A stretch of DNA of 64,000 bases from contig CAWKJU010000006.1 of assembly GCA_963849955.1 (NCBI GenBank), positions 186,001 to 250,000 on the forward strand, read 5' to 3'. The notes beneath the pieces were generated by a model that was not told where the DNA came from, made no database searches, and saw only the letters and a program-made list of their open reading frames with translations. Positions within the stretch are counted from its first letter, which is position 1; each line of letters begins with the position of its first letter. Position numbers and translations under genes: made by a program. Source of the stretch: CAWFGW01 sp963849955 (lineage in GTDB: Bacteria > Bacteroidota > Bacteroidia > Cytophagales > JAAEPT01). Positions 27,691 through 37,533 of the stretch are shown here, one piece after another.

Positions 27691-30102
27691 ATGCTAAAAA
27701 AGAAAGTCATTTTAATAGTCATTGTTTTTTTAATTATTAATATCAGTGCATTTGCTCAAGAATTTAAGGTGAAAGGTACTGTAGTAGATCCAATGGGAGA
27801 ACCAATTCCATTTGCCTCAATTTCCATTTTCCAACAAGGGGATTCATTAGCAACAAAAACAATGACTAGCTCTTTAGAGGGTAAATTTGCATTAACCCTT
27901 CCGCCTAATGAATATGTGTTATATGTGCGCTTTTTTTCTTTTCAAACTAAAACGATTCCTAATATCAACCTTGGTGATAAAGACATTGATTTAGGTCAAG
28001 TAATGTTAGAACCAGAGGCTAAACAATTAGATGAAGTTGTTATAGTTACAGAAAAAAACCAGATGAAATTAGAGTTGGATAAACGAGTGTATAACGTACA
28101 AGAAAATTTGACTAATGCTGGCGCTAATGCGACAGATGTTCTTGAAAATATACCTTCGGTTTCTGTTGATGTCGATGGGAATATTTCTTTGAGAGGAAGT
28201 GAAAATGTTCAGGTATTAATTGACGGTAAACCATCTGGACTTGTCGGTAGTGACTTAGCTGGTTTGACTCAAATTCAGGGAAGCATGATAGAGCGAGTAG
28301 AGATAATCACTAATCCATCCTCTCGGTATGACGCGCAAGGGGGGGCTGGAATTATTAATATTGTATTGAAAAAAGAAAGAGAAAAAGGCCTAAATGCGAA
28401 CTTTGAAGTTGCAACGGGTTATCCCCATAAACACCAACTTTCCACAAATCTCAACTACCGGACGAAGACATTGAATGTATTTACTGGTATTGGAGTGTAC
28501 TATAGGCGAACCCCGGGTGTAGGAAATAGCTTCCAGACTTTTAATGAAAATGATTCTGTTTTTTATTATCAAAAAGATAATGAAAGAATACGCAGTGACA
28601 GAGGGTTTAACATTCAACTAGGTTCAGATATATTTATAAATAAAAAAAACACCTTAACGGTAAGTAGTGTTTATAAGCAATCGTCTGGAGATAATTTAAG
28701 TACGAACAGTTATACAGATTTTGATGAAAACAGGATGTTTGTAGAGCAATCATTAAGGGAGGAAAATGAACTAGAGAAAGAAAATTTGATAGAAGGAAGT
28801 ATTCGACATGAAAAGACATTCAAAAAGAAAAACCATACCTGGACAAATTATGTGAAAGTAATTGAGAGTAATGACAATGAAAACTCCGCGATTACTCAAA
28901 CTTACTCCTTAACACCCGATAGTTTACTTAATCAATTTTCAGATAATTTAGAACATGAATTTAATTTTTTAGCCCAGTCGGACTATGTACAACCAGTTGG
29001 TGAAAATGGACGAATGGAAGCAGGATTCAAAAGTTCAATTCGGGTAGTCGAAAATAATTTTGCGGTAACACAATTGTCTATTTCAGGACAGCAGGCTATT
29101 TTACCAGCATTCAACAATGATTTTACTTATGAAGAAAACATCCATGCAGCCTATACACAATATGGGAATAAGTACAAAAATCTGTCTTATCAACTGGGGT
29201 TGAGATCGGAATACTCTGATATTACCACCACATTAATTAAAACAAATGAAGTAAATAATCGCAGCTATTTGAATTTTTTTCCAAGCGTCTTTCTATCTAC
29301 GCCAATAGACAGTAATAGCACATTGCAATGGAGCTATAGCCGAAGAATTAGCCGACCTCGATCGCGACACTTTGTGCCTTTTTACAACTTTAATGACAAT
29401 AGAAACTTAAGAACAGGTAATCCCAACCTCAACCCTGAATATACCAATTCGTTTGATGTGAGTTATTTAAGTTACCTAAATAAAGGGTCATTTTTAGCCA
29501 GTATGTATTATAGACACAGTACTGGTGTGATTCAGCGAATAACCATCTCTGACAGCATAGGGATTACTCAAACTTTGCCAGTAAACTTAGCTACAGAACA
29601 TGCTACAGGCTTGGAGTTAACAGCAAATTATGATTTCACCACTTGGTGGAAAACAAGTGCCAGTTTAAATGTTTTTAATACAAAAATTATAGGGAGTTAT
29701 GAAGATTTTGTTTTAGATCGAAATGCAATGGGCTGGAGAGGACAGTTTTCTTCAAAAATAGATTTGTTCAAAAAAACAACTTTTCAAGCCATGCTAAATT
29801 ACTTATCCCCACAAAACACTCCTCAAGGTAGACGTAAATCAATTTCTAGTTTGGACCTAGCTTTATCAAAAGATGTATTAAGTAGTAGAGGAACACTTGT
29901 TTTTAGTGTTAGGGATGTATTTAACTCACGAAGATGGCGAAGGGTGGTGGATGCGCCAACCTATTACCTTGAATCAGACTATTTACGTAGTAAAAGACAA
30001 TTCACTCTTACTTTCACCTACCATATTAACCCGCCTAACCGAAAGAAAAATGAACGTATGAAAGATGGGGGAGGCGGTGATATGGGTGATGAAGATTTTT
30101 AG
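27691..30102 (+). CDS. Outer-membrane beta-barrel receptor with carboxypeptidase-regulatory-like and plug domains
   Basis: The 803-residue protein has a signal peptide ending ISAFAQ and a carboxypeptidase-regulatory-like domain (about 25-105, KVKGTVVDPMGEPIPFASIS). A plug domain follows (about 120-225, GANATDVLENIPSVSVD, SLRGSENVQVLIDGKPSG, IERVEIITNPSSRYDAQGGA), then a barrel of the OMP_b-brl_3 type to about residue 780. The tail is short and charged with a Gly run. It probably imports a ligand or acts as a signalling receptor with TonB. No SusD partner or dedicated regulator is adjacent, so the substrate is unknown. Confidence 0.88.
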   Translation: MLKKKVILIVIVFLIINISAFAQEFKVKGTVVDPMGEPIPFASISIFQQGDSLATKTMTSSLEGKFALTLPPNEYVLYVRFFSFQTKTIPNINLGDKDIDLGQVMLEPEAKQLDEVVIVTEKNQMKLELDKRVYNVQENLTNAGANATDVLENIPSVSVDVDGNISLRGSENVQVLIDGKPSGLVGSDLAGLTQIQGSMIERVEIITNPSSRYDAQGGAGIINIVLKKEREKGLNANFEVATGYPHKHQLSTNLNYRTKTLNVFTGIGVYYRRTPGVGNSFQTFNENDSVFYYQKDNERIRSDRGFNIQLGSDIFINKKNTLTVSSVYKQSSGDNLSTNSYTDFDENRMFVEQSLREENELEKENLIEGSIRHEKTFKKKNHTWTNYVKVIESNDNENSAITQTYSLTPDSLLNQFSDNLEHEFNFLAQSDYVQPVGENGRMEAGFKSSIRVVENNFAVTQLSISGQQAILPAFNNDFTYEENIHAAYTQYGNKYKNLSYQLGLRSEYSDITTTLIKTNEVNNRSYLNFFPSVFLSTPIDSNSTLQWSYSRRISRPRSRHFVPFYNFNDNRNLRTGNPNLNPEYTNSFDVSYLSYLNKGSFLASMYYRHSTGVIQRITISDSIGITQTLPVNLATEHATGLELTANYDFTTWWKTSASLNVFNTKIIGSYEDFVLDRNAMGWRGQFSSKIDLFKKTTFQAMLNYLSPQNTPQGRRKSISSLDLALSKDVLSSRGTLVFSVRDVFNSRRWRRVVDAPTYYLESDYLRSKRQFTLTFTYHINPPNRKKNERMKDGGGGDMGDEDF

Positions 30103-30326
30103 ATTAAAATAATATCCTTTTATAAGGAAGTGCTACTTAATTGAGTTATTTTTCTATTAATCAGGTATATGGAGGTAAGTAAATACTGTTTTATAAACCT
30201 TTATTACATAATTGAAGTATACAACTAATGAGAGATGCTTTTAAACGAAAAAAAATAGTCGGGGGACCTTTGCTTTTTCATTCGTTGTTCATTTCTTAGT
30301 TAGTATGTTTAACCTAAATTACTCGT

Positions 30327-32324
30327 ATGAAAACAAGTATACTTCAATCTCGTTGCTTTTTATTACCATTTCTATTTCTCATTTTCTCTACTACATTAGC
30401 TCAACAATTTACTGTTGAGGCTAGAAAAAACACCAAACCTTGGGGTGTGCTTGAAGATCAGGTGCTTTGTTCAGACGATCAATTGACAATACGAATAGGC
30501 TTAGGTATGCAACCTATGCTTTGGTTGGATGCTATGGATGTTAACGCAGGTAGTGAACCTACACCAGGTTCTAGAATTGACAAATGGCAAGATAAGTCAG
30601 GTAATAATTATACAGTGGTCGCACCAACATTAGATTTACGACCAGCTTATGACCCCGCTGGTATAAATGGTTTGCCAGCAGTAATGTTTGGTATGGACAA
30701 TTTACCAGATGGGTTAGAACTATTTGATACCACGGAAGATGATTTTTTTGAAAGTGATTGGTCTATTGCCATACTTGGAGAAGGAAAAGACAGAACAGCT
30801 GGTTCGGCCGATTTGATTGGGAATATGACATCAGGCACAGATGGATGGTTTTTTGGCTTCGATGATGAAGGTTCTTCACAAATTGGGGTTGGAAATACTT
30901 TACAGCAATCGACATTACTTCGTGCGCGACCCTATTCATTTATTACGGTAGTAGTAAAACAAGGTAATCGATTCAGAACCTATGTTGATGGTGAATTAGA
31001 CAAAGATTTTACTATCCCTAATGGTGTTGCTATCACATTAAATGATGCTATTTATTTAGGACAAGCCGATGGAGGTACTACAACAGGAAATAATTTCCAT
31101 AAAGGCCCGATAGCTGAGTTGTTAGTATTTGACCGATCAATCAATGAATCAGAACGTGTTCAGTTGGAAGGGTACTTAGCTAATAAATGGATGAGTAATG
31201 AAAACCTTAGTGTTAGTCATCCTTTTAAAACATTTTCACCACTGAATGTTATTATGAAAACACCATCTGACTCAATATTTGAGTTTACTTCTTATCAGCA
31301 AGAGTTTGTGTTTGATCCAACCGAAGCGTCAGACTTTGGTGATTTTATCTTTACCGCCCAAGGACAAAGTATACCTTCTGACACTATTAACATACGAGTA
31401 ACCGCAGAGCTTTCGAATGCTGATAATGCCATTAGTTACTCAATAAACAATACAGCGTTTAGACAAGCCAAAGAAGCTACAGTTTCCTATGGCAATACAA
31501 TTGTTTTAAAACCTACTTTTGGTGGAGACTACCAATGGCAAGCACCTTTACCAGACGGAAGGTATTTACCAGAAAATACTGACCCAAGTATAGTTGTTAC
31601 TGAATCGGGGTTTGATACTGGAATGTGGGAAATATATTATTACCAAGGAGGTTGTTTAACTACTGATAAAGCATTTCAATTTAATGTGAAAGCGCCTAGT
31701 CCAATCGTTTCAGGCATTCCAGGAATAGTTGAAGCTGAAAACTTCATTTCTAAATCACCAATCATTGAAATAAAAAATGGAGGGAGCAGTAAAATCATTA
31801 GCTCAATAACAAACAATACTTTTACAGAGTATAATGTAAATGTTACGAAGTCAGGAGACTATGAAGTGACAGTTTCAGCCTCTGCGGCAACCAATGCTGG
31901 TGGAACACTTCAGTTTTCGCTAAATGGATTAGTGATTGGTTCGATGGAAATTCCTTCCACTACAGGTTGGACAACATACTCTGAATTCCAAAAAATCATC
32001 ACAATTGAAGATATAGGTGCTGGCACGTTGCGATTGGATTTTAATACTACGAATCCTTATGCATTCAATATTGACAAATTAGAGTTTAATTCGAAAGTTA
32101 TAAGTAACATTTCTGGTTCCATCAATGCTGAGGGTGTAGTAGTTTATCCCAACCCAAGTGAAAGTGGTTTTTTCACCCTCTCAAAAGATTCTCACTGGGA
32201 AGTTTATTCTATTCAAGGGAGGTTTATACTTGAAGGTGAAGGAAATATAGATCTTTCTAATGAAGAGAAAGGCGTTTATCTTCTTAGAGTCAATAATTTA
32301 ATTAATAAAATTGTTGTTCAATAA
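30327..32324 (+). CDS. Secreted LamG-like/carbohydrate-binding protein with type IX secretion tail
   Basis: The protein (665 residues) has a signal peptide ending TTLAQ and a concanavalin/LamG-like domain (about 62-290: MLWLDAMDV, IDKWQDKSGNNYT, LPAVMFGMDN, then FHKGPIAELLVFDRS). A middle beta region and a CBM6-like domain follow (about 465-590: GIVEAENFIS, SGDYEVTVSASA, GTLRLDFN). The C-terminal type A sorting domain has VVYPNPSESGFF and a terminal KGVYLLRVNN. It is exported by type IX secretion and probably binds polysaccharide at the surface. No catalytic motif was recognised. Confidence 0.83.
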   Translation: MKTSILQSRCFLLPFLFLIFSTTLAQQFTVEARKNTKPWGVLEDQVLCSDDQLTIRIGLGMQPMLWLDAMDVNAGSEPTPGSRIDKWQDKSGNNYTVVAPTLDLRPAYDPAGINGLPAVMFGMDNLPDGLELFDTTEDDFFESDWSIAILGEGKDRTAGSADLIGNMTSGTDGWFFGFDDEGSSQIGVGNTLQQSTLLRARPYSFITVVVKQGNRFRTYVDGELDKDFTIPNGVAITLNDAIYLGQADGGTTTGNNFHKGPIAELLVFDRSINESERVQLEGYLANKWMSNENLSVSHPFKTFSPLNVIMKTPSDSIFEFTSYQQEFVFDPTEASDFGDFIFTAQGQSIPSDTINIRVTAELSNADNAISYSINNTAFRQAKEATVSYGNTIVLKPTFGGDYQWQAPLPDGRYLPENTDPSIVVTESGFDTGMWEIYYYQGGCLTTDKAFQFNVKAPSPIVSGIPGIVEAENFISKSPIIEIKNGGSSKIISSITNNTFTEYNVNVTKSGDYEVTVSASAATNAGGTLQFSLNGLVIGSMEIPSTTGWTTYSEFQKIITIEDIGAGTLRLDFNTTNPYAFNIDKLEFNSKVISNISGSINAEGVVVYPNPSESGFFTLSKDSHWEVYSIQGRFILEGEGNIDLSNEEKGVYLLRVNNLINKIVVQ

Positions 32325-32332
32325 TAAAAAAA

Positions 32333-32363
32333 AAACCACCTCTCATTTTCTGAGAGGTGGTTT
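32333..32363. terminator. Bidirectional terminator between convergent genes
   Basis: AAACCACCTCTCA and TGAGAGGTGGTTT form a perfect 13-pair stem with a five-base loop. On the minus strand ten further Ts follow the stem, so it is strongest for the regulator gene coming from the right. It can also stop the type IX-secreted gene coming from the left. Confidence 0.88.
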
Positions 32364-32473
32364 AAACAAACTTAACTAAACTATCATTAATTGGGCTAAC
32401 TACTTCCCTTTTAAAACCAATACTTGTCTAACGCAATACCAATTGTTTTAGTTACATTAAATAGCATTCTTTT

Positions 32474-33151
32474 TTATAATTTAAAATAAAATCCTTGATC
32501 CAGTAAGTCCGCATATACTTCTTCATCAAAGCGGTACAGTTGAGCAGGTTTATGCGATACATTGGCTTGTTTTTTACCTGTATCAATCAGCAATTTCATT
32601 TGAGCGAGTTTTGAACGGAAATTTCGTTTGTTCAACGTTGTGTTTAATACAGCTTCGTATAATTGCTGCAATTCAGTGATTGAAAATATATCGGGGAGGA
32701 GATTAAAGCCAATTGGTTCATGCCTCACCTTTCGTTTTAATATAGTCATAGCGGCATCAACTATCTGTTTATGGTCAAATGCTAGAGTTGGTAAACTATG
32801 CACATCACACCATTCTAATAGTTCAGCAGTATGGCCAGCCAAGGGTTCATATTTTTCAATATTAATGAGAGCGTAATATCCTATTGTAATGACTCTTTCT
32901 GATGGAAATCTATCTGTAGCACCAAAAGCTCTTATTTGTTCAAGATAGATATTAGTCAAATTAGTTATCTTTTGTAGGGCTCTAACAGCACTCTCGTCAA
33001 TGTCTTCTTCTAAACCAATAAAATCACCAGGTAGGGCCATGAATCCTTTTTGTGGTTCATTATTCCTTTTTATCAACAAAACTTTTAAGGTAGCATTGTC
33101 AAAACCAAAGATTACGCAGTCAATGGAAGTGTTTATTTTATTTGTTGCCAT
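32474..33151 (-). CDS. Nudix-fold transcriptional regulator (NrtR/AraR-like)
   Basis: This 225-residue protein couples a Nudix-fold domain (about 8-140) to a C-terminal winged helix (about 150-225, FRSKLAQMKLLIDTGKK, PAQLYRFDEEVY). That is the layout of NrtR-type repressors, including sugar regulators of Bacteroidota. In the Nudix box (starting GDFIGLEEDIDE) the catalytic REUxEE core reads RALQKI, so the metal-binding glutamates are lost and it should sense a ligand rather than hydrolyse one. A 17-base palindrome lies 43 bases upstream of its start, consistent with self-regulation. The effector is unknown. Confidence 0.85.
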   Translation of the reverse strand: MATNKINTSIDCVIFGFDNATLKVLLIKRNNEPQKGFMALPGDFIGLEEDIDESAVRALQKITNLTNIYLEQIRAFGATDRFPSERVITIGYYALINIEKYEPLAGHTAELLEWCDVHSLPTLAFDHKQIVDAAMTILKRKVRHEPIGFNLLPDIFSITELQQLYEAVLNTTLNKRNFRSKLAQMKLLIDTGKKQANVSHKPAQLYRFDEEVYADLLDQGFYFKL

Positions 33152-33193
33152 GATAATAAGTGTTGTTGATTAATAAGTTTTAAAAAAACAAAC

Positions 33194-33210
33194 TAAGTTA
33201 ATTTAACTTA
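33194..33210. promoter_or_regulatory. Perfect 17-base palindrome, candidate operator of the Nudix regulator
   Basis: TAAGTTAA and TTAACTTA flank one central T. It lies in the leader of the regulator gene, in the position of an autoregulatory operator. I did not see a second copy elsewhere in the window. Confidence 0.55.
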
Positions 33211-33432
33211 CCTGTTTGAAGTTTATGTATTTATAGGTGTTAAAACTATTAAAAAAATATCTATACATTGGTTTTCTTAATTTTACTATGCGATATAAAA
33301 AAGGGAAATAAATGCATGTATCTTCAATACTGGTCACTGAGTAGAGGTTTTATTTAGTCAAATAAATCTACAAGAATGGGTAGTGTTACGGCAATGTATG
33401 GAGAATGAGAAAAATAATTTTTAATTGAAAAC

Positions 33433-33464
33433 AACGAATTCATTCGTTTTAGAATGAATTCGTT
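33433..33464 (-). terminator. Hairpin downstream of the aldo/keto reductase
   Basis: AACGAATTCATTC and GAATGAATTCGTT form a perfect 13-pair stem with a six-base loop. On the minus strand a T-rich but interrupted run follows. It lies about 90 bases beyond the reductase stop. The rest of the 33211-33552 gap shows nothing. Confidence 0.6.
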
Positions 33465-33552
33465 ATTAAGGTGGTGAAAGTGCAGTTTCAAAGAAGTTTT
33501 TTAATCATTTAACCAACCTGCCTTTTAATTGAAGGAAGGGTTTATTGTTTAC

Positions 33553-34524
33553 TTATTGAGACCAAGAAGTTGGTTTTCTATCCCAGCTATGCGCTCTAAG
33601 TCTATGGAAAAGTTCACTGGTTAATCCATACCCGTCACTGGTGTTCGTGTTTGCCATCACATTTTTTTCTTTCCTCATTCCTGGAATGGTAGTACATACA
33701 TCTTTATTCATAAGTATAAACCGGAGTGCCATTTCAGCCATAGTCATCCCTGGTGGAACAAGAGGCCTCAAAAGGTCAGCTCTCTCCGCACTTGCTTTTA
33801 AATTTTCAGGAACGAAGTAACTCGCTCTCCAGTCTCCATGAGGAAATTTGGTGTCTTTAGTGATATTTCCTGTTAAAGTTCCTTCATCAAAAGGGACTCT
33901 AGCTATCACGGCAATATCCATTTCTCGACAAAGAGGAAAAAGTTTATCTTCAGGTGCTTGATCAAAAATATTGTAAATCACTTGTACCGAGTCGATTAAA
34001 TTAGTTTTTAACGCTTTAATGACGTTTTCGGGCTCCCAACGATTAACGCTAATTCCTATAGCATCTATTTTCCCTGCTTTTTTTAAATCTTCAACTGCTT
34101 GTTGCCACTCTTCAGATTTGGTCCAACCATCATCCCAAGTGTGAAATTGCATTAAATCAATTTGTTCCAAACCCAGATTTTTTAAAGTCTTGTCTGTGTA
34201 TTCAAGGATATGTGCATGAGGATAAGACTCTTCTAAAGAATATTCTGGTTTAGCTGGCCAGGAAAAATTCTTGGGTGGAATTTTACTTGCAGTATATATT
34301 TTTTCATTCGGGTGACGTTTGACTAGCTGACCGAGTAGTTTTTCTGAGTGCCCTTCACCATAACCCCAGGCAGTATCAAAAAAGTTAACTCCTTGTTCCA
34401 GAGCTAAGTCCAAAGATTTTGAGGATTGTAAGTCATCGGATTCAGTCCATCCACCCATGCCCCACATCCCGTAACCTATTTCACTTACTTGCCATTCTTT
34501 TCTACCAAATTTTCTGTATTTCAT
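33553..34524 (-). CDS. Aldo/keto reductase
   Basis: The 323-residue enzyme has the AKR tetrad: D50 (FFDTAWGYG), Y55, K81 (TASKI) and H128 (LMQFHTW). A TIM-barrel order of motifs follows, ending with TTIPGMRK for NADPH binding. It reduces a carbonyl, or the reverse; the substrate is unknown. The start at 34524 (KYRKFGRKEWQVSEIGYG) is typical; an upstream Met would add 23 unlike residues. It is divergent from the haloperoxidase-like gene. Confidence 0.92.
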   Translation of the reverse strand: MKYRKFGRKEWQVSEIGYGMWGMGGWTESDDLQSSKSLDLALEQGVNFFDTAWGYGEGHSEKLLGQLVKRHPNEKIYTASKIPPKNFSWPAKPEYSLEESYPHAHILEYTDKTLKNLGLEQIDLMQFHTWDDGWTKSEEWQQAVEDLKKAGKIDAIGISVNRWEPENVIKALKTNLIDSVQVIYNIFDQAPEDKLFPLCREMDIAVIARVPFDEGTLTGNITKDTKFPHGDWRASYFVPENLKASAERADLLRPLVPPGMTMAEMALRFILMNKDVCTTIPGMRKEKNVMANTNTSDGYGLTSELFHRLRAHSWDRKPTSWSQ

Positions 34525-34722
34525 ATCATTGACTGTTTTGTGAAGATTATTAACTGAAAATAACACATTAAAAATTCTAAACTTAATTTTCAATTATTAT
34601 TTCAAATTTATGATTTGAAAAAGGATTAAAATAAATCTATATGTATCGTTTTTAAGCCTAAAAATCAATTTTATTATAAATTTTGACTTGTATTATAACA
34701 TTTAAAACTTACAATAAAAATG

Positions 34723-34730
34723 TATATTTG
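34723..34730 (+). promoter_or_regulatory. Candidate -7 box close to the start codon
   Basis: TATATTTG fits the Bacteroidota -7 consensus TAnnTTTG and ends only six bases before the ATG at 34737. If used, the transcript would have almost no leader. No good TTG -33 element lies at the expected 17-23 base spacing. Confidence 0.3.
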
Positions 34731-34736
34731 AGACTT

Positions 34737-36905
34737 ATGAAGTTTAGAAACGTATATTTTATATTACTTTTTGGAGTTCTTTTTAATGATGGTTACTCGC
34801 AACAATCGGTAGCTCGAATTTGGAATGAGGTTTTGTTAAATGCAATTAGAAATGATTATGCAAGACCAACAATTCATGCAAGAAATTTATTTCATACCTC
34901 TATAGCAATGTATGATGGTTGGGCAGTATATGATAAGAAGGCATCTACCTATCTCTTGGGTAATATTGTCCATGATTTTTCTTTGCCATTTCATGAAACT
35001 ATACCTAATATTTCAATCGATTCAGCTCAAAAGACAACCATTAGTTATGCGTGTTATCGGTTGTTACTTCATCGGTTTAAAAATTCGGCTAAACCGACCA
35101 GTATTACTGAAAGAATAAATTTCGTTTTTGATTCATTAGGCTATGATAAAAACTTTTTATCAACAGACTATAGTAATGGTTCGCCCGCAGCACTTGGTAA
35201 CTATTTAGCTGAAGGAATAATTGATTATGGTTATCAGGATGGAGCTAATGAGCAAAATGAATATTTAAACTCCTTTTATTCGCCCTCTAACCCAAGTTTA
35301 ATTCTTGCCAATGCTGGTAATCCACGAATAATAAACCCTAATCGTTGGCAGCCTCTGGCGTTTGATGTATTTATTGATCAAAATGGAAATATTACTAAAG
35401 AGACCACTCCGACTTTTTTGAGTCCCGAGTGGGGAAGGGTTCAACCTTTTTCTTTAAAAGAGGAAAACAAAACAATTTACAACCGTGATGGAAATGAATA
35501 TCACGTGTATCATGACCCTGGTCCACCACCTTATCTAAGTGAGAGTGGAGATGACGCGATATCTAATGAATACAAATGGAACTTTGAGTTGGTGGCCATG
35601 TGGTCATCACATCTTCATCCGAAAGATAGTGTGTTGTGGGATATTTCCCCTAGGAATTCAGGAAATATAGCAGCCTTTCCAACCTCATTTGCAGAATTTA
35701 AAGACTTTTATGATTTGAAAAATGGGGGTGATCCGGGTAGAGGGTATTCAATTAATCCCGTAACTGCATTACCGTATGATTCAAATATGGTGTACCGTGG
35801 TGACTATACAAGAGTTCTAGCGGAGTTTTGGGCTGACGGTCCAAATTCAGAAACACCACCAGGTCATTGGTTTACGATATTGAATTATGTAAACGATCAT
35901 CCTTTACATAAGAATAAGTTCATGGGCACTGGTGAGTTGTTAAACGATTTAGAGTGGGATGTGAAAGCTTATTTTCTTCTGGGTGGGGCTATGCATGATG
36001 CGGCTATCGCTTCTTGGGGAATTAAGGGCTGGTACGACTATATTCGTCCAATCAGTGCAATTCGTTATCTGGCAGATCAAGGGCAATGTTCTGACCCAGA
36101 CTTACCACACTATTCTCCAAAAGGAATTCATTTAATACCTGGTTTTATCGAACTTGTCGGAGTAGATGATCCTTTAATTGGCAATAATTTAAAAAATCTT
36201 AATAAAATTAAAATCTATGCGTGGCGTGGCCCTAAGTATGTAAATGAACCTCTGTCAGATGTCGCTGGAGTTGGGTGGATTTTAGCAGAAAATTGGTGGC
36301 CATATCAACGTCCTAGTTTTGTTACCCCACCATTTGCAGGTTATATATCCGGACATTCAACATATTCTCGCACTGCTGCTGAGATACTAACCTATTTAAC
36401 AGGAGATGCTTTTTTCCCTGGTGGTATGGGCGTTTTTAATGCTACCAAAAATGAGTTCTTAGTATTTGAAGAGGGGCCTAGTGAATCAATTGATTTGCAA
36501 TGGGCAACTTACAGAGATGCTTCGGATCAATGCAGTTTATCAAGAATTTGGGGTGGTATTCATCCGCCTGCTGATGATATACCAGGTAGGAAAATTGGAA
36601 AAAAAATAGGTGCGGAAGCATTTCAGTTGGCTAACACATTATTTGAAGGAACTATCAATACTACAAAAGGAAACTTGAAACATAATTACTTCCATGTTTA
36701 CCCCACCATATCATCCACCGATTTCTCGCTAAATACTTTAAATGAAACTACGTTGTCAGTTTACGCTATTTCTGGAATGATCGTGGAAAAAATGACCTCT
36801 AAAAATGAGGTGTTTAAATTTGGTAGGGAATACAGAAACGGAATCTATTTTGTGAAAATAGAAAATGAGTATGGTACAGAAGTCAGGCGTATAATAAAGA
36901 AATAG
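34737..36905 (+). CDS. Vanadium-dependent haloperoxidase-like PAP2 protein with type IX secretion tail
   Basis: The 722-residue protein has a signal peptide (about 1-21, ending GYSQQ) and all three vanadate-pocket motifs: K430 with R437-P438 (K-x6-RP), S538-G539-H540, and S602-R603, G607, H609 and D613 in the SRxxxGxHxxxD pattern. Vanadium haloperoxidases and acid phosphatases share this fold; the long N-terminal half and presence of all ligands favour a haloperoxidase. A C-terminal type IX sorting domain (about 650-722, ending GIYFVKIENEYGTEVRRIIK) marks it as secreted or surface-attached. Substrate halide is unknown. Confidence 0.83.
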   Translation: MKFRNVYFILLFGVLFNDGYSQQSVARIWNEVLLNAIRNDYARPTIHARNLFHTSIAMYDGWAVYDKKASTYLLGNIVHDFSLPFHETIPNISIDSAQKTTISYACYRLLLHRFKNSAKPTSITERINFVFDSLGYDKNFLSTDYSNGSPAALGNYLAEGIIDYGYQDGANEQNEYLNSFYSPSNPSLILANAGNPRIINPNRWQPLAFDVFIDQNGNITKETTPTFLSPEWGRVQPFSLKEENKTIYNRDGNEYHVYHDPGPPPYLSESGDDAISNEYKWNFELVAMWSSHLHPKDSVLWDISPRNSGNIAAFPTSFAEFKDFYDLKNGGDPGRGYSINPVTALPYDSNMVYRGDYTRVLAEFWADGPNSETPPGHWFTILNYVNDHPLHKNKFMGTGELLNDLEWDVKAYFLLGGAMHDAAIASWGIKGWYDYIRPISAIRYLADQGQCSDPDLPHYSPKGIHLIPGFIELVGVDDPLIGNNLKNLNKIKIYAWRGPKYVNEPLSDVAGVGWILAENWWPYQRPSFVTPPFAGYISGHSTYSRTAAEILTYLTGDAFFPGGMGVFNATKNEFLVFEEGPSESIDLQWATYRDASDQCSLSRIWGGIHPPADDIPGRKIGKKIGAEAFQLANTLFEGTINTTKGNLKHNYFHVYPTISSTDFSLNTLNETTLSVYAISGMIVEKMTSKNEVFKFGREYRNGIYFVKIENEYGTEVRRIIKK

Positions 36906-36908
36906 CTT

Positions 36909-37235
36909 TTAAACAGAGAAGCTTTCCCCACATCCACAAGTTCTAGAAGCATTAGGATTCACAAACTGGAATCCTTTACCATTTAACCCATCAGAAAAGT
37001 CAAGGACTGTACCCGCTAAATAAAGAATACTTTTTTTATCCACTAAAATTTTAAACCCAGCGTCTTCAAATATTTGGTCGGAGTCTTTAATCGTTTCATC
37101 AAAAGTGAGGTCATACATCAAGCCTGAGCAACCACCTCCTTTTACGGATACACGTACGTGTGCATCTTCAGTGTGACCTTCGCTAGTTCTATAGATAGCG
37201 AGTTGAGATTTTGCTTTGTCTGAAATAGTAATCAT
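36909..37235 (-). CDS. HesB/IscA-type iron-sulfur carrier
   Basis: At 108 residues this has the three conserved cysteines of A-type carriers (Cys36 in GGGCSG, and CGCG near the C terminus) within the usual VSVKGGGCSGLMYDL and NPNASRTCGCGESF contexts. It receives Fe-S clusters and passes them to apo-proteins. Stops of this gene and the haloperoxidase are three bases apart. sufA, erpA or iscA cannot be distinguished, and no other Fe-S genes are next to it. Confidence 0.93.
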   Translation of the reverse strand: MITISDKAKSQLAIYRTSEGHTEDAHVRVSVKGGGCSGLMYDLTFDETIKDSDQIFEDAGFKILVDKKSILYLAGTVLDFSDGLNGKGFQFVNPNASRTCGCGESFSV

Positions 37236-37510
37236 GTAACGTTAACAGTAACTGTGTTTTGAAAGTTTCATGTAAAATTAATAATTAAAGCTGAATCATA
37301 ACAAAAAAGTTAACTACATCATCATTCTACTTTTTCTTAGGACATAAATGTTTTTCTGTACTGGTTAGATCATTTGAAAGCCTTGAAATAGGATGATAAA
37401 AATCTAAATCTTTGCTATATAAGAGAGTAGTATCATTTTTGACTTATCCTCATATTAAATAGGTCTAGCCATACGCTAACGATCAACTAATAATTTCTAA
37501 ATCAAAATAC

Positions 37511-37518
37511 TATCTTTG
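37511..37518 (+). promoter_or_regulatory. Candidate -7 box for thiL
   Basis: TATCTTTG matches TAnnTTTG, 15 bases before the chosen start. The -33 region is poor. Nothing else is recognised in the 37236-37533 gap. Confidence 0.3.
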
Positions 37519-37533
37519 AAAAAAAAAATTAAA

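Noticed and set aside
27691..32324. SusC/SusD polysaccharide utilisation locus
   Set aside because: The barrel is the OMP_b-brl_3 type, with no SusD-like lipoprotein or glycoside hydrolase next to it.
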